Below are positions 49,701-63,600 of a stretch of DNA of 64,000 bases, piece by piece. A program made the translations under genes and the position numbers. Source of the DNA: Colletes latitarsis (taxonomy: Eukaryota; Arthropoda; Insecta; Hymenoptera; Colletidae); assembly GCF_051014445.1 (NCBI RefSeq), contig NW_027488365.1:1860001-1924000 (forward strand), in the 5' to 3' direction. Each line of letters opens with the position of its first letter. The stretch's first letter is position 1. A model generated the notes under the pieces. The model was not told the origin of the DNA. It did no database searches and worked only from the letters and a program-made list of their open reading frames with translations.

Positions 49701-52388
49701 GCGAGATCCTGGGCTATTTCTGGATTGGATCACGTAGTAAAGTGGTACCACACTGAAACATTCAATGAAACCTGGTCTGCATAAATATTTTAGAGGATAA
49801 CGCATGTTAGGTCTGGGTTAGGTCTAGGATTTGCCCACATCAGGCTCATTCTTTCGCATATTTCTCATACTTGATGGCTAGATCCTGGGCTTTTTCTGGT
49901 TTGGATCACGTAGTAATGTGGGACCACACTGAAACAATCAATTAAACCTGGTCTTGATAAATATTTTGGAGGATAACGCATGTTAGGTCTGGGTTAGGTC
50001 TAGGATTTGCCCTCATCAGGCTCATACTTTCGCATATTTCTCATACTTCATGGCTAGATCCTGGGCTGTTTCTGGATTGGATCACGTAGTAATGATGTAC
50101 AACACTGAAACAGTCAATTGAACCTGGTCTCCATCAATATCTTAGAGGACAACGCAAGTTAGGTCTGGGATAGGTCTTGGATTTGCCCTCATCAGGCTCA
50201 TACTTTCGCATATTTCTCATACTTCATGGCGAGATCCTGGGCTATTTCTGGATTGGATCACGTAGTAAAGTGGTACCACACTGAAACATTCAATGAAACC
50301 TGGTCTGGATAAATATTTTAGAGGATAACGCATGTTAGGTCTGGGTTAGGTCTAGGATTTGCCCACATCAGGCTCATTCTTTCGCATATTTCTCATACTT
50401 GATGGCTAGATCCTGGGCTTTTTCTGGATTGCATCACGTAGTAATGTGGTACCACTCTGAGACAGTCGATTAAACCAGGTTTCGATCAATATTTTGGAGG
50501 ATAACGCATGTTAGGTCTGGGTTAGGTCTACGATTTGCCCTCATCAGGCTCATACTTTCGCATATTTCTCATTCTTCATGGCTAGATCCTGGGCTGTTTC
50601 TGGATTGTATCACGTAGTAAAGTGGTACCACACTGAAACAGTCAATTAAACCTGGTTTCCATCAATATCTTAGAGGACAACGCAAGTTAGGTCTGGGATA
50701 GGTCTGGGATTTGCCCTCATCAGACTCATACTTTCGCGTTTTTCACATACTTGTTGAACAGATCCTGGGTTTTTTCTGATTTGGATCACGTAGTAATGTG
50801 GTACCACGCTGAAACAGTCAATTAAACCTGGTCTTGATAAATATTTTAGAAGATAACGCATGTTAGGTCTGGGATAGGTCTAGGATTTGCCCTCATCAGG
50901 CTCTTACTTTCGCATATTTCTCATACTTCATGGCTAGATCCTGGGCTATTTCTGGATTGGATCACGTAGTAAAGTGGTACCACACTGTAACATTCAATGA
51001 AACCTGGTCTGGATAAATATTTTAGAGGATAACGCATCTTAGGTCTGGGTTAGGTCTAAGATTTGCCCTCATCAGGCTCACAGTTTCGCGTTTTTCACAT
51101 ACTTGTTGAACAGATCCTGGGTTTTTTCTGGTTTGGATCACGAAGTAGTGTGGTACCACACTGAAACAGTCCATTAAACCTGGTTGCGATCAATATTTTA
51201 GAGGATAACGCATGTTAGGTCTAGGTTAGGTCTGGGATTTGCTCTCATCAGGATCATTCTTTCGCATATTTCTCATACTTGATGGCTAGATCCTGGGCTT
51301 TTTGTGGATTGCATTACGTAGTAATGTAGTACCACACTGAAACAGTCAATGAAACCTGGTTTCCATCAATATTTTAGAGGACAACGCAAGTTAGGTTTAG
51401 GTTAGGTCTGGGATTTGCTCTCATCAGGATCATTCTTTCGCATATTTCTCATACTTGATGGCTAGATCCTGGGCTTTTTGTGGATTGCATTACGTAGTAA
51501 TGTAGTACCACACTGAAACAACCAATTAAACCTGGTCTTGATAAATATTTTAGAGGATAACGCATGTTAGGTCTGGGTTAGGTCTAGGATTTGCCCTCAT
51601 CAGGCTCATACTTTCGCGTTTTTCACATACTTGATGAACAGATCCTGGGTTTTTTCTGGTTTGGATCACGTAGTAATGTGGTACCACGCTGAAACAGTTG
51701 ATTAGACCCGGTTTCGATCAATATTTTAGAGGATAACGCATGTTAGGTCTGGGTTAGCTCTAGGATTTGCCCTCATCAGGCTCATTCTTTCGCATATTTC
51801 TCAAACTTCATGGCTAGATCCTGGGCTTTTTCTGGATTGCATCACGTAGTAATGTGGTACCACACTGAAACATTCAATTAAACCTGGTCTTGATAAATAT
51901 TTTAGAGGATAACGCATGTTAGGTCTGGGTTAGGTCTAGGATTTGCTCTCATCAGACTCATACTTTCGCATTCTTCACATACTTGTTGAACGGATCCTGG
52001 GTTTTTTCTGGTTTGGATCACGTAGTAATGTGGGACCACACTGAAACAGTCAATTAAACCTGGTTTCGATCAATATTTTAGAGAATAATTCATGGTAGGT
52101 CTAGGTTAGGTCTGGGATTTGCTCTTATCAGGCTCATTCTTTCGCATATTTCTCATACTTGATGGCTAGATCCTGGGCTTTTTCTGGATTGCATAACGTA
52201 GTAATGAAGTACAACACTGAAACAGTCAATTAAACCTGGTTTCCATCAATATTTTAGAGGACAACGCAAGTTAGGTCTGGGATAGATCTGGGATTCGCCC
52301 TAATCAGGCTCATACTTTCGCGTTTTTCACATACTTGTTGAACAGATCCTGGGTTTTTTCTGATTTGGATCACGTAGTAATGTGGTAC
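46742..52388. repeat. 19-monomer-spaced duplication with one monomer lost in copy 2
   Basis: Copy 1 starts near 46742 and copy 2 near 50086 (shift 3344 bp, 19 x 176). After about 51740 the shift becomes 3168 bp (18 x 176): copy 2 passes straight from GATTAGACCCGG...ATAACGCA into TGTTAGGTCTGGGTTAGCTC, skipping the monomer that begins AAGTTAAGTCTGGG in copy 1. Similarity in this register ends near 49221/52389. Confidence 0.82.
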
Positions 52389-53122
52389 CACACTGAAACA
52401 GTCGATTAAACCTGGTTTCGATCAATATTTTAGAGGATAACGCATGTTAGGTCTGGAATAGGTCAGGGATTTGACCTCGTCAGACTCATACTTTCGCACC
52501 CTTCACATACTCGTTGATCAGATCCTGGGTTTTTTCTGGTTTGCATCACGTAGTAATGTGGGACCACCCTGAAACAGTCAATTAAATCTGGTTTCGATCA
52601 ATATTTTAGAGAATAATTCATGTTGGGTCTAGGTTAGGCCTGGGATTTTCACTCATCAGACTCATACTTTCGCATTCTTCGCATACTTGTTGAACGGATC
52701 CTGGGTTTTTTCTGGTTTGGATCACGTAGTAATGTGGGACCACACTGAAACAATCAATTAAACCTGGTCTTGATAAATATTTTGGAGGATAACGCATGTT
52801 AGGTCTGGGTTAGGTCTAGGATTTGCCCTCATCAGGCTCATTCTTTCGCATATTTCTCATACTTGATGGATAGGTCCTGGGCTTTTTCTGGATTGCATCA
52901 CGTAGTAATGAAGTACAACACTGAAACAGTCAATTAAACTTGGTTTCCATCAATATTTTAGAGGACAACGCATGTTAGGTCTAGGTTAGACCTGGGAGTT
53001 GCCCTCATCAGGGTCATACTGTCGCAGTTTTAACATACTTGTTCAACGGATCCTGGGTTTTTTCTGGTTTGGTTCACGTAGTAATGTGGTACCACACTGA
53101 AACATTCAATTAAACCTGGTCT

Positions 53123-56100
53123 TGATAAATATTTTAGAGGATAACGCATGTTAGGTCTGGGTTAGGTCTAGGATTTGCCCACATCAGGCTCATTCTTTCG
53201 CATATTTCTCATACTTGATGGCTAGATCCTGGGCTTTTTCTGGATTGCATCACGTAGTAATGTGGTACCACTCTGAGACAGTCGATTAAACCAGGTTTCG
53301 ATCAATATTTTGGAGGATAACGCATGTTAGGTCTGGGTTAGGTCTACGATTTGCCCTCATCAGGCTCATACTTTCGCATATTTCTCATACTTCATGGCTA
53401 GATCCTGGGCTGTTTCTGGATTGTATCACGTAGTAAAGTGGTACCACACTGAAACAGTCAATTAAACCTGGTTTCCATCAATATCTTAGAGGACAACGCA
53501 AGTTAGGTCTGGGATAGGTCTGGGATTTGCCCTCATCAGACTCATACTTTCGCGTTTTTCACATACTTGTTGAACAGATCCTGGGTTTTTTCTGATTTGG
53601 ATCACGTAGTAATGTGGTACCACGCTGAAACAGTCAATTAAACCTGGTTTCGATCAATATTTTAGAGGATACCGCAAGTTAGGTCTGGGATAGGGCTGGG
53701 ATTCGCCCTAATCAGGTTCATACTTTCGCGTTTTTCACATACTCGTTGAACTGATCCTGGGTTTTTTCTGGTTTGGATCACGTAGTAATGTGGTACCACA
53801 CTGAAACAATCAATTAAACCTGGTCTTGATAAATATTTTAGAAGATAACGCATGTTAGGTCTGGGTTAGGTCTGGGATTTGCCCTCATCAGGCTCATACT
53901 TTCGCATATTTCTCATACTTCATGGCTAGATCCTGGGCTGTTTCTGGATTGTATCACGTAGTAATGTGGTACCACGCTGAAACAGTCAACTAAACCTGGT
54001 TTCGATCAATATTTTGGAAGATAACGCAAGTTAGGTCTGGGATAGGTCTAGGATTTGCCCTCATCAGGCTCTTACTTTCGCATATTTCTCATACTTCATG
54101 GCTAGATCCTGGGCTATTTCTGGATTGGATCACGTAGTAAAGTGGTACCACACTGTAACATTCAATGAAACCTGGTCTGGATAAATATTTTAGAGGATAA
54201 CGCATCTTAGGTCTGGGTTAGGTCTAAGATTTGCCCTCATCAGGCTCACAGTTTCGCGTTTTTCACATACTTGTTGAACAGATCCTGGGTTTTTTCTGGT
54301 TTGGATCACGAAGTAGTGTGGTACCACACTGAAACAGTCCATTAAACCTGGTTGCGATCAATATTTTAGAGGATAACGCATGTTAGGTCTAGGTTAGGTC
54401 TGGGATTTGCTCTCATCAGGATCATTCTTTCGCATATTTCTCATACTTGATGGCTAGATCCTGGGCTTTTTGTGGATTGCATTACGTAGTAATGTAGTAC
54501 CACACTGAAACAGTCAATGAAACCTGGTTTCCATCAATATTTTAGAGGACAACGCAAGTTAGGTTTAGGTAAGGCCTGAGATTTTCACTGATCAGACTCA
54601 TTCTTTCGCATATTTTTCATACATGTTGAACAGATCCTGGGTTTTTTCTGGTTTGGATCACGTAGTAATGTGGTACCACACTGAAACAACCAATTAAACC
54701 TGGTCTTGATAAATATTTTAGAGGATAACGCATGTTAGGTCTGGGTTAGGTCTAGGATTTGCCCTCATCAGGCTCATACTTTCGCATATTTCTCAAACTT
54801 GATGGCTAGATCCTGGGCTTTTTCTGGATTGCATCACGTAGTAATGTGGTACCACACTGAAACATTCAATTAAACCTGGTCTTGATAAATATTTTAGAAG
54901 ATAACGCATGTTAGGTCTGGGTTAGGTCTAGGATTTGCCCTCATCAGGCTCATACTTTCGCATATTTCTCATACTTCATGGCTAGATCCTGGGCTATTTC
55001 TGGATTGGATCTCGTAGTAAAGTGGTACCACACTGAAACATTCAATGGAACCTGGTCTGGATAAATATTTTAGTGGATAACGCATGTTAGGTCTGGGTTA
55101 GGTCTAGGAATTGCCCTCATCAGGCTTATTCTTTCGCATATGTCTCATACATGATGGCTAGATCCTGGGCTTTTTCTTGATCGCATCACGTAGTAATGAA
55201 GTACAACACTGAAACAGTCACTTAAACCTGGTTTCCATCAATATCTTAGAGGACAACGCAAGTTAGGTCTGGGATAGGTCTGAAATTTGCCCTCATCAGG
55301 CTCATACTTTCGCGTTTTTCACATACTTGATGAACAGATCATGGGTTTTTTCTGGTTTGGATCACGTAGTAATGTGGTACCACGCTGAAACAGTTGATTA
55401 GACCCGGGTTCGATCAATATTTTAGAGGATAACGCAAGTTAAGTCTGGGATAGGTCTGGAATTTGACCTCATCAGACTCATACTTTCGCGTTTTTCACAT
55501 ACTTGTTGAACAGATCCTGGGTTTTTTCTGGTTTGGATCACGTAGTAGTGTGGTACCACACTGAAACAGTCCATGAAACCTGGTTGCGGTCAATATTTTA
55601 GAGGATAACGCATGTTAGGTCTGGGTTAGCTCTAGGATTTGCCCTCATCAGGCTCATTCTTTCGCATATTTCTCAAACTTCATGGCTAGATCCTGGGCTT
55701 TTTCTGGATTGCATCACGTAGTAATGTGGTACCACACTGAAACATTCAATTAAACCTGGTCTTGATAAATATTTTAGAGGATAACGCATGTTAGGTCTGG
55801 GTTAGGTCTAGGATTTGCTCTCATCAGACTCATACTTTCGCATTCTTCACATACTTGTTGAACGGATCCTGGGTTTTTTCTGGTTTGGATCACGTAGTAA
55901 TGTGGGACCACACTGAAACAGTCAATTAAACCTGGTTTCGATCAATATTTTAGAGAATAATTCATGGTAGGTCTAGGTTAGGTCTGGGATTTGCTCTTAT
56001 CAGGCTCATTCTTTCGCATATTTCTCATACTTGATGGCTAGATCCTGGGCTTTTTCTGGATTGCATAACGTAGTAATGAAGTACAACACTGAAACAGTCA

Positions 56101-59100
56101 ATTAAACCTGGTTTCCATCAATATTTTAGAGGACAACGCAAGTTAGGTCTGGGATAGATCTGGGATTCGCCCTAATCAGGCTCATACTTTCGCGTTTTTC
56201 ACATACTTGTTGAACAGATCCTGGGTTTTTTCTGATTTGGATCACGTAGTAATGTGGTACCACACTGAAACAGTCGATTAAACCTGGTTTCGATCAATAT
56301 TTTAGAGGATAACGCATGTTAGGTCTGGAATAGGTCAGGGATTTGACCTCGTCAGACTCATACTTTCGCACCCTTCACATACTCGTTGATCAGATCCTGG
56401 GTTTTTTCTGGTTTGCATCACGTAGTAATGTGGGACCACCCTGAAACAGTCAATTAAATCTGGTTTCGATCAATATTTTAGAGAATAATTCATGTTGGGT
56501 CTAGGTTAGGCCTGGGATTTTCACTCATCAGACTCATACTTTCGCATTCTTCGCATACTTGTTGAACGGATCCTGGGTTTTTTCTGGTTTGGATCACGTA
56601 GTAATGTGGGACCACACTGAAACAATCAATTAAACCTGGTCTTGATAAATATTTTGGAGGATAACGCATGTTAGGTCTGGGTTAGGTCTAGGATTTGCCC
56701 TCATCAGGCTCATTCTTTCGCATATTTCTCATACTTGATGGATAGGTCCTGGGCTTTTTCTGGATTGCATCACGTAGTAATGAAGTACAACACTGAAACA
56801 GTCAATTAAACTTGGTTTCCATCAATATTTTAGAGGACAACGCATGTTAGGTCTAGGTTAGACCTGGGAGTTGCCCTCATCAGGGTCATACTGTCGCAGT
56901 TTTAACATACTTGTTCAACGGATCCTGGGTTTTTTCTGGTTTGGATCACGTAGTAGTGTGGTACCACACTGAAACAGTCCATTAAACCTGGTTGCGATCA
57001 ATATTTTAGAGGATAACGCATGTTAGGTCTGGGTTAGGTCTAGTATTTGCCCTCATCAGGCTCATTCTTTCGCATATTTCTCAAACTTGATGGCTAGATC
57101 CTGGGCTTTTTCTGGATTGCATCACGTAGTAATGTAGTACCACACTGAAACATTCATTTAAACCTGGTCTTGATAAATATTTCAGAGGATAACGCATGTT
57201 AGGTCTGGGTTAGGTCTAGGATTTGCACTCATCAGGCTCATACTTTCGCATATTTCTCATACTTCATGGCTAGATCCTGGGCTTTTTCTGGATTGCATCA
57301 CGTAGTAATGATGTACAACACTGAAACAGTCAATTGAACCTGGTCTCCATCAATATCTTAGAGGACAACGCAAGTTAGGTCTGGGATAGGTCTTGGATTT
57401 GCCCTCATCAGGCTCATACTTTCGCATATTTCTCATACTTCATGGCGAGATCCTGGGCTATTTCTGGATTGGATCACGTAGTAAAGTGGTACCACACTGA
57501 AACATTCAATGAAACCTGGTCTGGATAAATATTTTAGAGGATAACGCATGTTAGGTCTGGGTTAGGTCTAGGATTTGCCCACATCAGGCTCATTCTTTCG
57601 CATATTTCTCATACTTGATGGCTAGATCCTGGGCTTTTTCTGGATTGCATCACGTAGTAATGTGGTACCACTCTGAGACAGTCGATTAAACCAGGTTTCG
57701 ATCAATATTTTGGAGGATAACGCATGTTAGGTCTGGGTTAGGTCTACGATTTGCCCTCATCAGGCTCATACTTTCGCATATTTCTCATACTTCATGGCTA
57801 GATCCTGGGCTGTTTCTGGATTGTATCACGTAGTAAAGTGGTACCACACTGAAACAGTCAATTAAACCTGGTTTCCATCAATATCTTAGAGGACAACGCA
57901 AGTTAGGTCTGGGATAGGTCTGGGATTTGCCCTCATCAGACTCATACTTTCGCGTTTTTCACATACTTGTTGAACAGATCCTGGGTTTTTTCTGATTTGG
58001 ATCACGTAGTAATGTGGTACCACGCTGAAACAGTCAATTAAACCTGGTTTCGATCAATATTTTAGAGGATACCGCAAGTTAGGTCTGGGATAGGGCTGGG
58101 ATTCGCCCTAATCAGGTTCATACTTTCGCGTTTTTCACATACTCGTTGAACTGATCCTGGGTTTTTTCTGGTTTGGATCACGTAGTAATGTGGTACCACA
58201 CTGAAACAATCAATTAAACCTGGTCTTGATAAATATTTTAGAAGATAACGCATGTTAGGTCTGGGTTAGGTCTGGGATTTGCCCTCATCAGGCTCATACT
58301 TTCGCATATTTCTCATACTTCATGGCTAGATCCTGGGCTGTTTCTGGATTGTATCACGTAGTAATGTGGTACCACGCTGAAACAGTCAACTAAACCTGGT
58401 TTCGATCAATATTTTGGAAGATAACGCAAGTTAGGTCTGGGATAGGTCTAGGATTTGCCCTCATCAGGCTCTTACTTTCGCATATTTCTCATACTTCATG
58501 GCTAGATCCTGGGCTATTTCTGGATTGGATCACGTAGTAAAGTGGTACCACACTGTAACATTCAATGAAACCTGGTCTGGATAAATATTTTAGAGGATAA
58601 CGCATCTTAGGTCTGGGTTAGGTCTAAGATTTGCCCTCATCAGGCTCACAGTTTCGCGTTTTTCACATACTTGTTGAACAGATCCTGGGTTTTTTCTGGT
58701 TTGGATCACGAAGTAGTGTGGTACCACACTGAAACAGTCCATTAAACCTGGTTGCGATCAATATTTTAGAGGATAACGCATGTTAGGTCTAGGTTAGGTC
58801 TGGGATTTGCTCTCATCAGGATCATTCTTTCGCATATTTCTCATACTTGATGGCTAGATCCTGGGCTTTTTGTGGATTGCATTACGTAGTAATGTAGTAC
58901 CACACTGAAACAGTCAATGAAACCTGGTTTCCATCAATATTTTAGAGGACAACGCAAGTTAGGTTTAGGTAAGGCCTGAGATTTTCACTGATCAGACTCA
59001 TTCTTTCGCATATTTTTCATACATGTTGAACAGATCCTGGGTTTTTTCTGGTTTGGATCACGTAGTAATGTGGTACCACACTGAAACAACCAATTAAACC

Positions 59101-60634
59101 TGGTCTTGATAAATATTTTAGAGGATAACGCATGTTAGGTCTGGGTTAGGTCTAGGATTTGCCCTCATCAGGCTCATACTTTCGCATATTTCTCAAACTT
59201 GATGGCTAGATCCTGGGCTTTTTCTGGATTGCATCACGTAGTAATGTGGTACCACACTGAAACATTCAATTAAACCTGGTCTTGATAAATATTTTAGAAG
59301 ATAACGCATGTTAGGTCTGGGTTAGGTCTAGGATTTGCCCTCATCAGGCTCATACTTTCGCATATTTCTCATACTTCATGGCTAGATCCTGGGCTATTTC
59401 TGGATTGGATCTCGTAGTAAAGTGGTACCACACTGAAACATTCAATGGAACCTGGTCTGGATAAATATTTTAGTGGATAACGCATGTTAGGTCTGGGTTA
59501 GGTCTAGGAATTGCCCTCATCAGGCTTATTCTTTCGCATATGTCTCATACATGATGGCTAGATCCTGGGCTTTTTCTTGATCGCATCACGTAGTAATGAA
59601 GTACAACACTGAAACAGTCACTTAAACCTGGTTTCCATCAATATCTTAGAGGACAACGCAAGTTAGGTCTGGGATAGGTCTGAAATTTGCCCTCATCAGG
59701 CTCATACTTTCGCGTTTTTCACATACTTGATGAACAGATCATGGGTTTTTTCTGGTTTGGATCACGTAGTAATGTGGTACCACGCTGAAACAGTTGATTA
59801 GACCCGGGTTCGATCAATATTTTAGAGGATAACGCAAGTTAAGTCTGGGATAGGTCTGGAATTTGACCTCATCAGACTCATACTTTCGCGTTTTTCACAT
59901 ACTTGTTGAACAGATCCTGGGTTTTTTCTGGTTTGGATCACGTAGTAGTGTGGTACCACACTGAAACAGTCCATGAAACCTGGTTGCGGTCAATATTTTA
60001 GAGGATAACGCATGTTAGGTCTGGGTTAGCTCTAGGATTTGCCCTCATCAGGCTCATTCTTTCGCATATTTCTCAAACTTCATGGCTAGATCCTGGGCTT
60101 TTTCTGGATTGCATCACGTAGTAATGTGGTACCACACTGAAACATTCAATTAAACCTGGTCTTGATAAATATTTTAGAGGATAACGCATGTTAGGTCTGG
60201 GTTAGGTCTAGGATTTGCTCTCATCAGACTCATACTTTCGCATTCTTCACATACTTGTTGAACGGATCCTGGGTTTTTTCTGGTTTGGATCACGTAGTAA
60301 TGTGGGACCACACTGAAACAGTCAATTAAACCTGGTTTCGATCAATATTTTAGAGAATAATTCATGGTAGGTCTAGGTTAGGTCTGGGATTTGCTCTTAT
60401 CAGGCTCATTCTTTCGCATATTTCTCATACTTGATGGCTAGATCCTGGGCTTTTTCTGGATTGCATAACGTAGTAATGAAGTACAACACTGAAACAGTCA
60501 ATTAAACCTGGTTTCCATCAATATTTTAGAGGACAACGCAAGTTAGGTCTGGGATAGATCTGGGATTCGCCCTAATCAGGCTCATACTTTCGCGTTTTTC
60601 ACATACTTGTTGAACAGATCCTGGGTTTTTTCTG
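53123..60634. repeat. 25-monomer higher-order repeat: one full (4400 bp) and one partial copy
   Basis: Copy 1 is about 53123-57522. Copy 2 runs from 57523 to about 60634, shift exactly 4400 bp (25 x 176). Private markers shared by both are GGATACCGCAAG with GATAGGGCTGGG (53668/58068), ATATTTTTCATACATG, AGTGGATAACGC, GATCATGGGTT and GACCCGGGTTCG. Copy 2 stops at a TCTGATTT/TCTGGTTT difference (56235/60635), where another block begins. Confidence 0.87.
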
Positions 60635-63600
60635 GTTTGGATCACGTAGTAATGTGGGACCACACTGAAACAGTCAATTAAACCTGGTCTTGATAAATAT
60701 TTTGGAGGATAACGCATGTTAGGTCTGGGTTAGGTCTAGGATTTGCCCTCATCAGGCTCATACTTTCGCATATTTCTCATACTTCATGGCTAGATCCTGG
60801 GCTGTTTCTGGATTGGATCACGTAGTAGTGTGGTACCACACTGAAACAGTCAATTAAACCTGCTTTTAATCAATATTTTAGAGAATAATTCTTGTTAGGT
60901 CTAGGTTAGGTCAGGGATTTACTCTCATCAGGCTCATTCTTTCGCATATTTCTCATACTTGATGGATAGATCCTGGGCTTTTTCTGGATTGCATCACGTA
61001 GTAATGAAGTACAACACTGAAACAGTCAATTAAACTTGGTTTCCATCAATATTTTAGAGGACAACGCATGTTAGGTCTAGGTTAGACCTGGGAGTTGCCC
61101 TCATCAGGGTCATACTGTCGCAGTTTTAACATACTTGTTCAACGGATCCTGGGTTTTTTCTGGTTTGGTTCACGTAGTAATGTGGTACCACACTGAAACA
61201 TTCAATTAAACCTGGTCTTGATAAATATTTTAGAGGATAACGCATGTTAGGTTTGGGTTAGGTCTAGGATTTGCCCTCATCAGGCTCATACTTTCGCATA
61301 TTTCTCATACTTCATGGCTAGATCCTGGGTTTTTTCTGGTTTGGATCACGTAGTAGTGTGGTACCACACTGAAACAGTCCATTAAACCTGGTTGCGATCA
61401 ATATTTTAGAGGATAACGCATGTTAGGTCTGGGTTAGGTCTAGTATTTGCCCTCATCAGGCTCATTCTTTCGCATATTTCTCAAACTTGATGGCTAGGTC
61501 CTGGGCTTTTTCTGGATTGCATCACGTAGTAATGTAGTACCACACTGAAACATTCATTTAAACCTGGTCTTGATAAATATTTCAGAGGATAACGCATGTT
61601 AGGTCTGGGTTAGGTCTAGGATTTGCACTCATCAGGCTCATACTTTCGCATATTTCTCATACTTCATGGCTAGATCCTGGGCTTTTTCTGGATTGCATCA
61701 CGTAGTAATGATGTACAACACTGAAACAGTCAATTGAACCTGGTCTCCATCAATATCTTAGAGGACAACGCAAGTTAGGTCTGGGATAGGTCTTGGATTT
61801 GCCCTCATCAGGCTCATACTTTCGCATACTTCTCATACTTCATGGCGAGATCCTGGGCTATTTCTGGATTGGATCACGTAGTAAAGTGGTACCACACTGA
61901 AACATTCAATGAAACCTGGTCTGGATAAATATTTTAGAGGATAACGCATGTTAGGTCTGGGTTAGGTCTAGGATTTGCCCACATCAGGCTCATTCTTTCG
62001 CATATTTCTCATACTTGATGGCTAGATCCTGGGCTGTTTCTGGATTGGATCACGTAGTAGTGTGGTACCACACTGAAACAGTCAATTAAACCTGCTTTTA
62101 ATCAATATTTTAGAGAATAATTCATGTTAGGTCTAGGTTAGGTCAGGGATTTACTCTCATCAGGCTCATTCTTTCGCATATTTCTCATACTTGATGGATA
62201 GATCCTGGGCTATTTCTGGATTGCATCACGTAGTAATGAAGTACAACACTGAAACAGTCAATTAAACTTGGTTTCCATCAATATTTTAGAGGACAACGCA
62301 TGTTAGGTCTAGGTTAGACCTGGGAGTTGCCCTCATCAGGGTCATACTGTCGCAGTTTTAACATACTTGTTCAACGGATCCTGGGTTTTTTCTGGTTTGG
62401 TTCACGTAGTAATGTGGTACCACACTGAAACATTCAATTAAACCTGGTCTTGATAAATATTTTAGAGGATAACGCATGTTAGGTTTGGGTTAGGTCTAGG
62501 ATTTGCCCTCATCAGGCTCATACTTTCGCATATTTCTCATACTTCATGGCTAGATCCTGGGTTTTTTCTGGTTTGGATCACGTAGTAGTGTGGTACCACA
62601 CTGAAACAGTCCATTAAACCTGGTTGCGATCAATATTTTAGAGGATAACGCATGTTAGGTCTGGGTTAGGTCTAGTATTTGCCCTCATCAGGCTCATTCT
62701 TTCGCATATTTCTCAAACTTGATGGCTAGATCCTGGGCTTTTTCTGGATTGCATCACGTAGTAATGTAGTACCACACTGAAACATTCATTTAAACCTGGT
62801 CTTGATAAATATTTCAGAGGATAACGCATGTTAGGTCTGGGTTAGGTCTAGGATTTGCACTCATCAGGCTCATACTTTCGCATATTTCTCATACTTCATG
62901 GCTAGATCCTGGGCTTTTTCTGGATTGCATCACGTAGTAATGATGTACAACACTGAAACAGTCAATTGAACCTGGTCTCCATCAATATCTTAGAGGACAA
63001 CGCAAGTTAGGTCTGGGATAGGTCTTGGATTTGCCCTCATCAGGCTCATACTTTCGCATATTTCTCATACTTCATGGCGAGATCCTGGGCTATTTCTGGA
63101 TTGGATCACGTAGTAAAGTGGTACCACACTGAAACATTCAATGAAACCTGGTCTGGATAAATATTTTAGAGGATAACGCATGTTAGGTCTGGGTTAGGTC
63201 TAGGATTTGCCCACATCAGGCTCATTCTTTCGCATATTTCTCATACTTGATGGCTAGATCCTGGGCTTTTTCTGGATTGCATCACGTAGTAATGTGGTAC
63301 CACTCTGAGACAGTCGATTAAACCAGGTTTCGATCAATATTTTGGAGGATAACGCATGTTAGGTCTGGGTTAGGTCTACGATTTGCCCTCATCAGGCTCA
63401 TACTTTCGCATATTTCTCATACTTCATGGCTAGATCCTGGGCTGTTCCTGGATTGTATCACGTAGTAAAGTGGTACCACACTGAAACAGTCAATTAAACC
63501 TGGTTTCCATCAATATCTTAGAGGACAACGCAAGTTAGGTCTGGGATAGGTCTGGGATTTGCCCTCATCAGACTCATACTTTCGCGTTTTTCACATACTT

